This document shows positions 62,522 to 64,000 of a stretch of 64,000 bases of DNA, in pieces. Source of the DNA: Rhodovulum marinum (GTDB lineage Bacteria; Pseudomonadota; Alphaproteobacteria; Rhodobacterales; Rhodobacteraceae); contig NZ_SLXP01000011.1 in assembly GCF_004343075.1 (NCBI RefSeq), positions 1 through 64,000 of the forward strand, given 5' to 3'. The first letter of the stretch is position 1; each line of letters opens with the position of its first letter. The notes under the pieces were generated by a model, which was not told the origin of the DNA, searched no databases, and was given only the letters and a program-made list of their open reading frames with translations. A program made the translations under genes and the position numbers.

Positions 62522-64000
62522 TTACAGCTTCCTCGCCCCGATGTTCGCCCGGTCACCCGGCTCATTTGCTATCCAGTCGGCCACGGTTTCGCCAATCGCC
62601 GGGCCCATGGCGAAATTGGTCGTCCGTGTCACGCCGCTCGGGTCAGGGGCCGCGCCGGAAGGCAAACCGGAGAGAATATAAGCGGGCGTTACCGGAACAG
62701 GGGTTACGGTGATGTCCCCCGGCCCGTTGTAGGTGTAGATATTCTGATCGAGAAGGGTGATCTGGTTGCCCCAAGCATCGAGCAGCGGCGCAGTCTCGTC
62801 CAGTTTGTAGTTGATCCCCGCCAAATTCCCGTCCGCAATCCAGCCCGCGAGGGTAGTATTGTTATCCGCATCGGGCCAGGATTCTACGTTGTCACCCCAC
62901 TGATCCTGCGGCCAATAACTGTAGATGCGTACCTGTGCGTCCAGCTCAGGTATTGGATTTGTGGCAGCCGGATCATCTCGCAAAGACACCATTCGGATCA
63001 ACTCGACAAATGGAACTATTAGCGATCTAGTAAACGGAGAATAGTGAACAAAAGTGTTTCCGTAGAACTTGTTCGGGGCCACTCTTGCCTTGAAGAAATC
63101 CCGCCACTGCTCAATAAACGGCGCTACTCCTAGCGCGCTGTTGAAGAAAGCATCAATGGCGGCTTGATCGCTCAGGTCCACGTCCCCCCGCCTTTGAACA
63201 GCAATTGCGGAAGATGCCGGGGCACCAAGGAAGCTGTGGAAAATACAGTTCCTGATTGTTACGCCCATCCCTTGAACGTAGGACATATGCTCAGAACCAT
63301 TGACGCGAGGAATGAAAATACACCCGTCGAGGATTGTGTTGCCGAGGTTCGGAAGGTTCGGGTTGCGTCCGTTTGTATATGTTGAAACAACACCGAGGCC
63401 GCCCTGTCCGATGCTGTCAAAGACATACATATGCGAGTCATAGCGGGGCGGGAACGAAGCACCGCTCATGTCTTGAAGGCGGTAACATTCTTGAACTTGC
63501 GATGTGGCGTTGGTGTGGCTGATATATAAAAGGTTGGATCTCGGAACCCTGAACGCGGCGGCAGATTTTCCCTCCTGCACGGTGCCAGCCGCATCGACAA
63601 TTTCCGTGCCAGTAAAGCCGAAGTATCCGGTGCGGCCGCCTTCCATTTCGCTCGAGCACAAAGCGCCATAACTGCCGCGCTTTGCAATAGTGAAATCGTT
63701 GCAGTGGAAAATCCCGTTAACATAGTTCAGGGAAATGGTATCCCAGAAGCCGGTCAAGGTGATCTTGTCGGCAATGAAGCTTGCGGCAGAACCTGGGACG
63801 TATACACCAACATTGAGATTTTCCGGCAAAGTTGCCGAGAAGGGCGCAACGGTCGGATCATACCCGCCACGAAGGTCAATGTTGGAACAATGAATCTCCC
63901 CTTCAATTCCTTGCGGCGGTGCAAGTCTTATAGTTCCAGCGCTTCTAGGAGATGATGTCAGATTATTCCAGATTGGATCGTCGCCAGTTCCATAAGCGTC
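62522..64000 (-). CDS. Secreted-type right-handed beta-helix protein, 5' end beyond window
   Basis: The minus-strand frame is open from base 64000 (no start seen) to the stop at 62522, at least 492 residues. Short beta-helix rungs are visible: 'GIFHCNDFTIAKRGSYGALC', 'NTILDGCIFIPRVNGSEHMS' and 'GVTIRNCIFHSFLGAPASS'. A C-terminal region with 'AYILSGLPSGAAPDPSGV' follows. The upstream portion ('IRLAPPQGIEGEIHCSNIDL') continues the same style, so the gene extends past the right edge. Parallel beta-helices bind or modify polysaccharides. Its base composition is less GC-rich than the neighbouring genes, which may indicate separate acquisition. Confidence 0.7.
   Translation of the reverse strand, partial: DAYGTGDDPIWNNLTSSPRSAGTIRLAPPQGIEGEIHCSNIDLRGGYDPTVAPFSATLPENLNVGVYVPGSAASFIADKITLTGFWDTISLNYVNGIFHCNDFTIAKRGSYGALCSSEMEGGRTGYFGFTGTEIVDAAGTVQEGKSAAAFRVPRSNLLYISHTNATSQVQECYRLQDMSGASFPPRYDSHMYVFDSIGQGGLGVVSTYTNGRNPNLPNLGNTILDGCIFIPRVNGSEHMSYVQGMGVTIRNCIFHSFLGAPASSAIAVQRRGDVDLSDQAAIDAFFNSALGVAPFIEQWRDFFKARVAPNKFYGNTFVHYSPFTRSLIVPFVELIRMVSLRDDPAATNPIPELDAQVRIYSYWPQDQWGDNVESWPDADNNTTLAGWIADGNLAGINYKLDETAPLLDAWGNQITLLDQNIYTYNGPGDITVTPVPVTPAYILSGLPSGAAPDPSGVTRTTNFAMGPAIGETVADWIANEPGDRANIGARKL

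Noticed and set aside
1-64000. CRISPR arrays, rRNA and tRNA genes
   Set aside because: No regularly spaced repeat array and no rRNA or tRNA-like sequence was seen on either strand.

Overview
The window looks like a large extrachromosomal replicon (plasmid or chromid) of a marine-type Rhodobacteraceae (Roseobacter group) alphaproteobacterium. The evidence is high GC content, a divergent ParAB / alphaproteobacterial RepA replication module, plasmid-type DUF932, DUF1403 and ScpB genes, two toxin-antitoxin pairs, and VPLPA-CTERM and VPEID-CTERM exosortase targets. Most of the coding capacity is for surface polysaccharide and surface protein. A rhamnose operon fused to a RepA-type replicon matches the published description of roseobacter 'biofilm plasmids'; that label is an inference, because no search was run. 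Both window ends cut through genes.

Layout. 0-2 kb: partial ParB-like gene, DUF932 gene, IS256-type transposase tail. 2-11 kb: glycan module with a multi-pass membrane protein, an AT3 acyltransferase, a WecD-like acetyltransferase, GtrA, a GtrB-like GT2, WecE, a flippase and a WecG/TagA transferase. 11-15.5 kb: VPLPA-CTERM protein and a 1067-aa secreted beta-helix protein. 15.5-25.6 kb: HAD-UbiA fusion, parB, parA, origin (22-bp-period iterons, DnaA box), repA, then rmlC-rmlB-rmlD-sulfotransferase-rmlA. Six copies of the palindrome TTTCGCATGCGAAA run through this segment, three of them inside repA, rmlC and rmlD. 25.7-32 kb: broken small ORF, FeeM-like N-acyl synthase, second VPLPA-CTERM protein, tyrosine recombinase, Phd/PIN toxin-antitoxin pair, DUF1403 and ScpB genes. 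32-41 kb: manC, a 1335-aa modular adhesin-like protein with a possible internal thioester, a 57-aa VPEID-CTERM protein, exosortase E/protease, a pseudogene with three in-frame stops, and ccdAB. 41.7-51.7 kb: exosortase-type EPS assembly cluster (rhomboid protease, beta-barrel, Wza-like export protein, TPR lipoprotein, ExoY-like priming transferase, ATPase, Wzz, CpsD) bracketed by two decayed IS481 transposase tails. 51.9-64 kb: GT4, asnB, AT3, a GT-C-like gene frameshifted in a 9-G tract, GT2, methyltransferases, GT4, and a beta-helix gene running off the right end.

How the genes may work together. RmlA and RmlB make dTDP-4-keto-6-deoxyglucose. RmlC and RmlD turn it into dTDP-L-rhamnose, while WecE plus the WecD-like acetyltransferase could turn it into dTDP-Fuc4NAc. 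ManC supplies GDP-mannose. The glycosyltransferases, acyltransferases, methyltransferases and sulfotransferase would assemble and decorate the polymer, which the ExoY/Wzz/Wza/flippase genes start, lengthen and export. XrtE and its 57-aa partner, the modular giant protein and the beta-helix proteins would form the protein side of the matrix. Replication, partition and addiction genes maintain the element.
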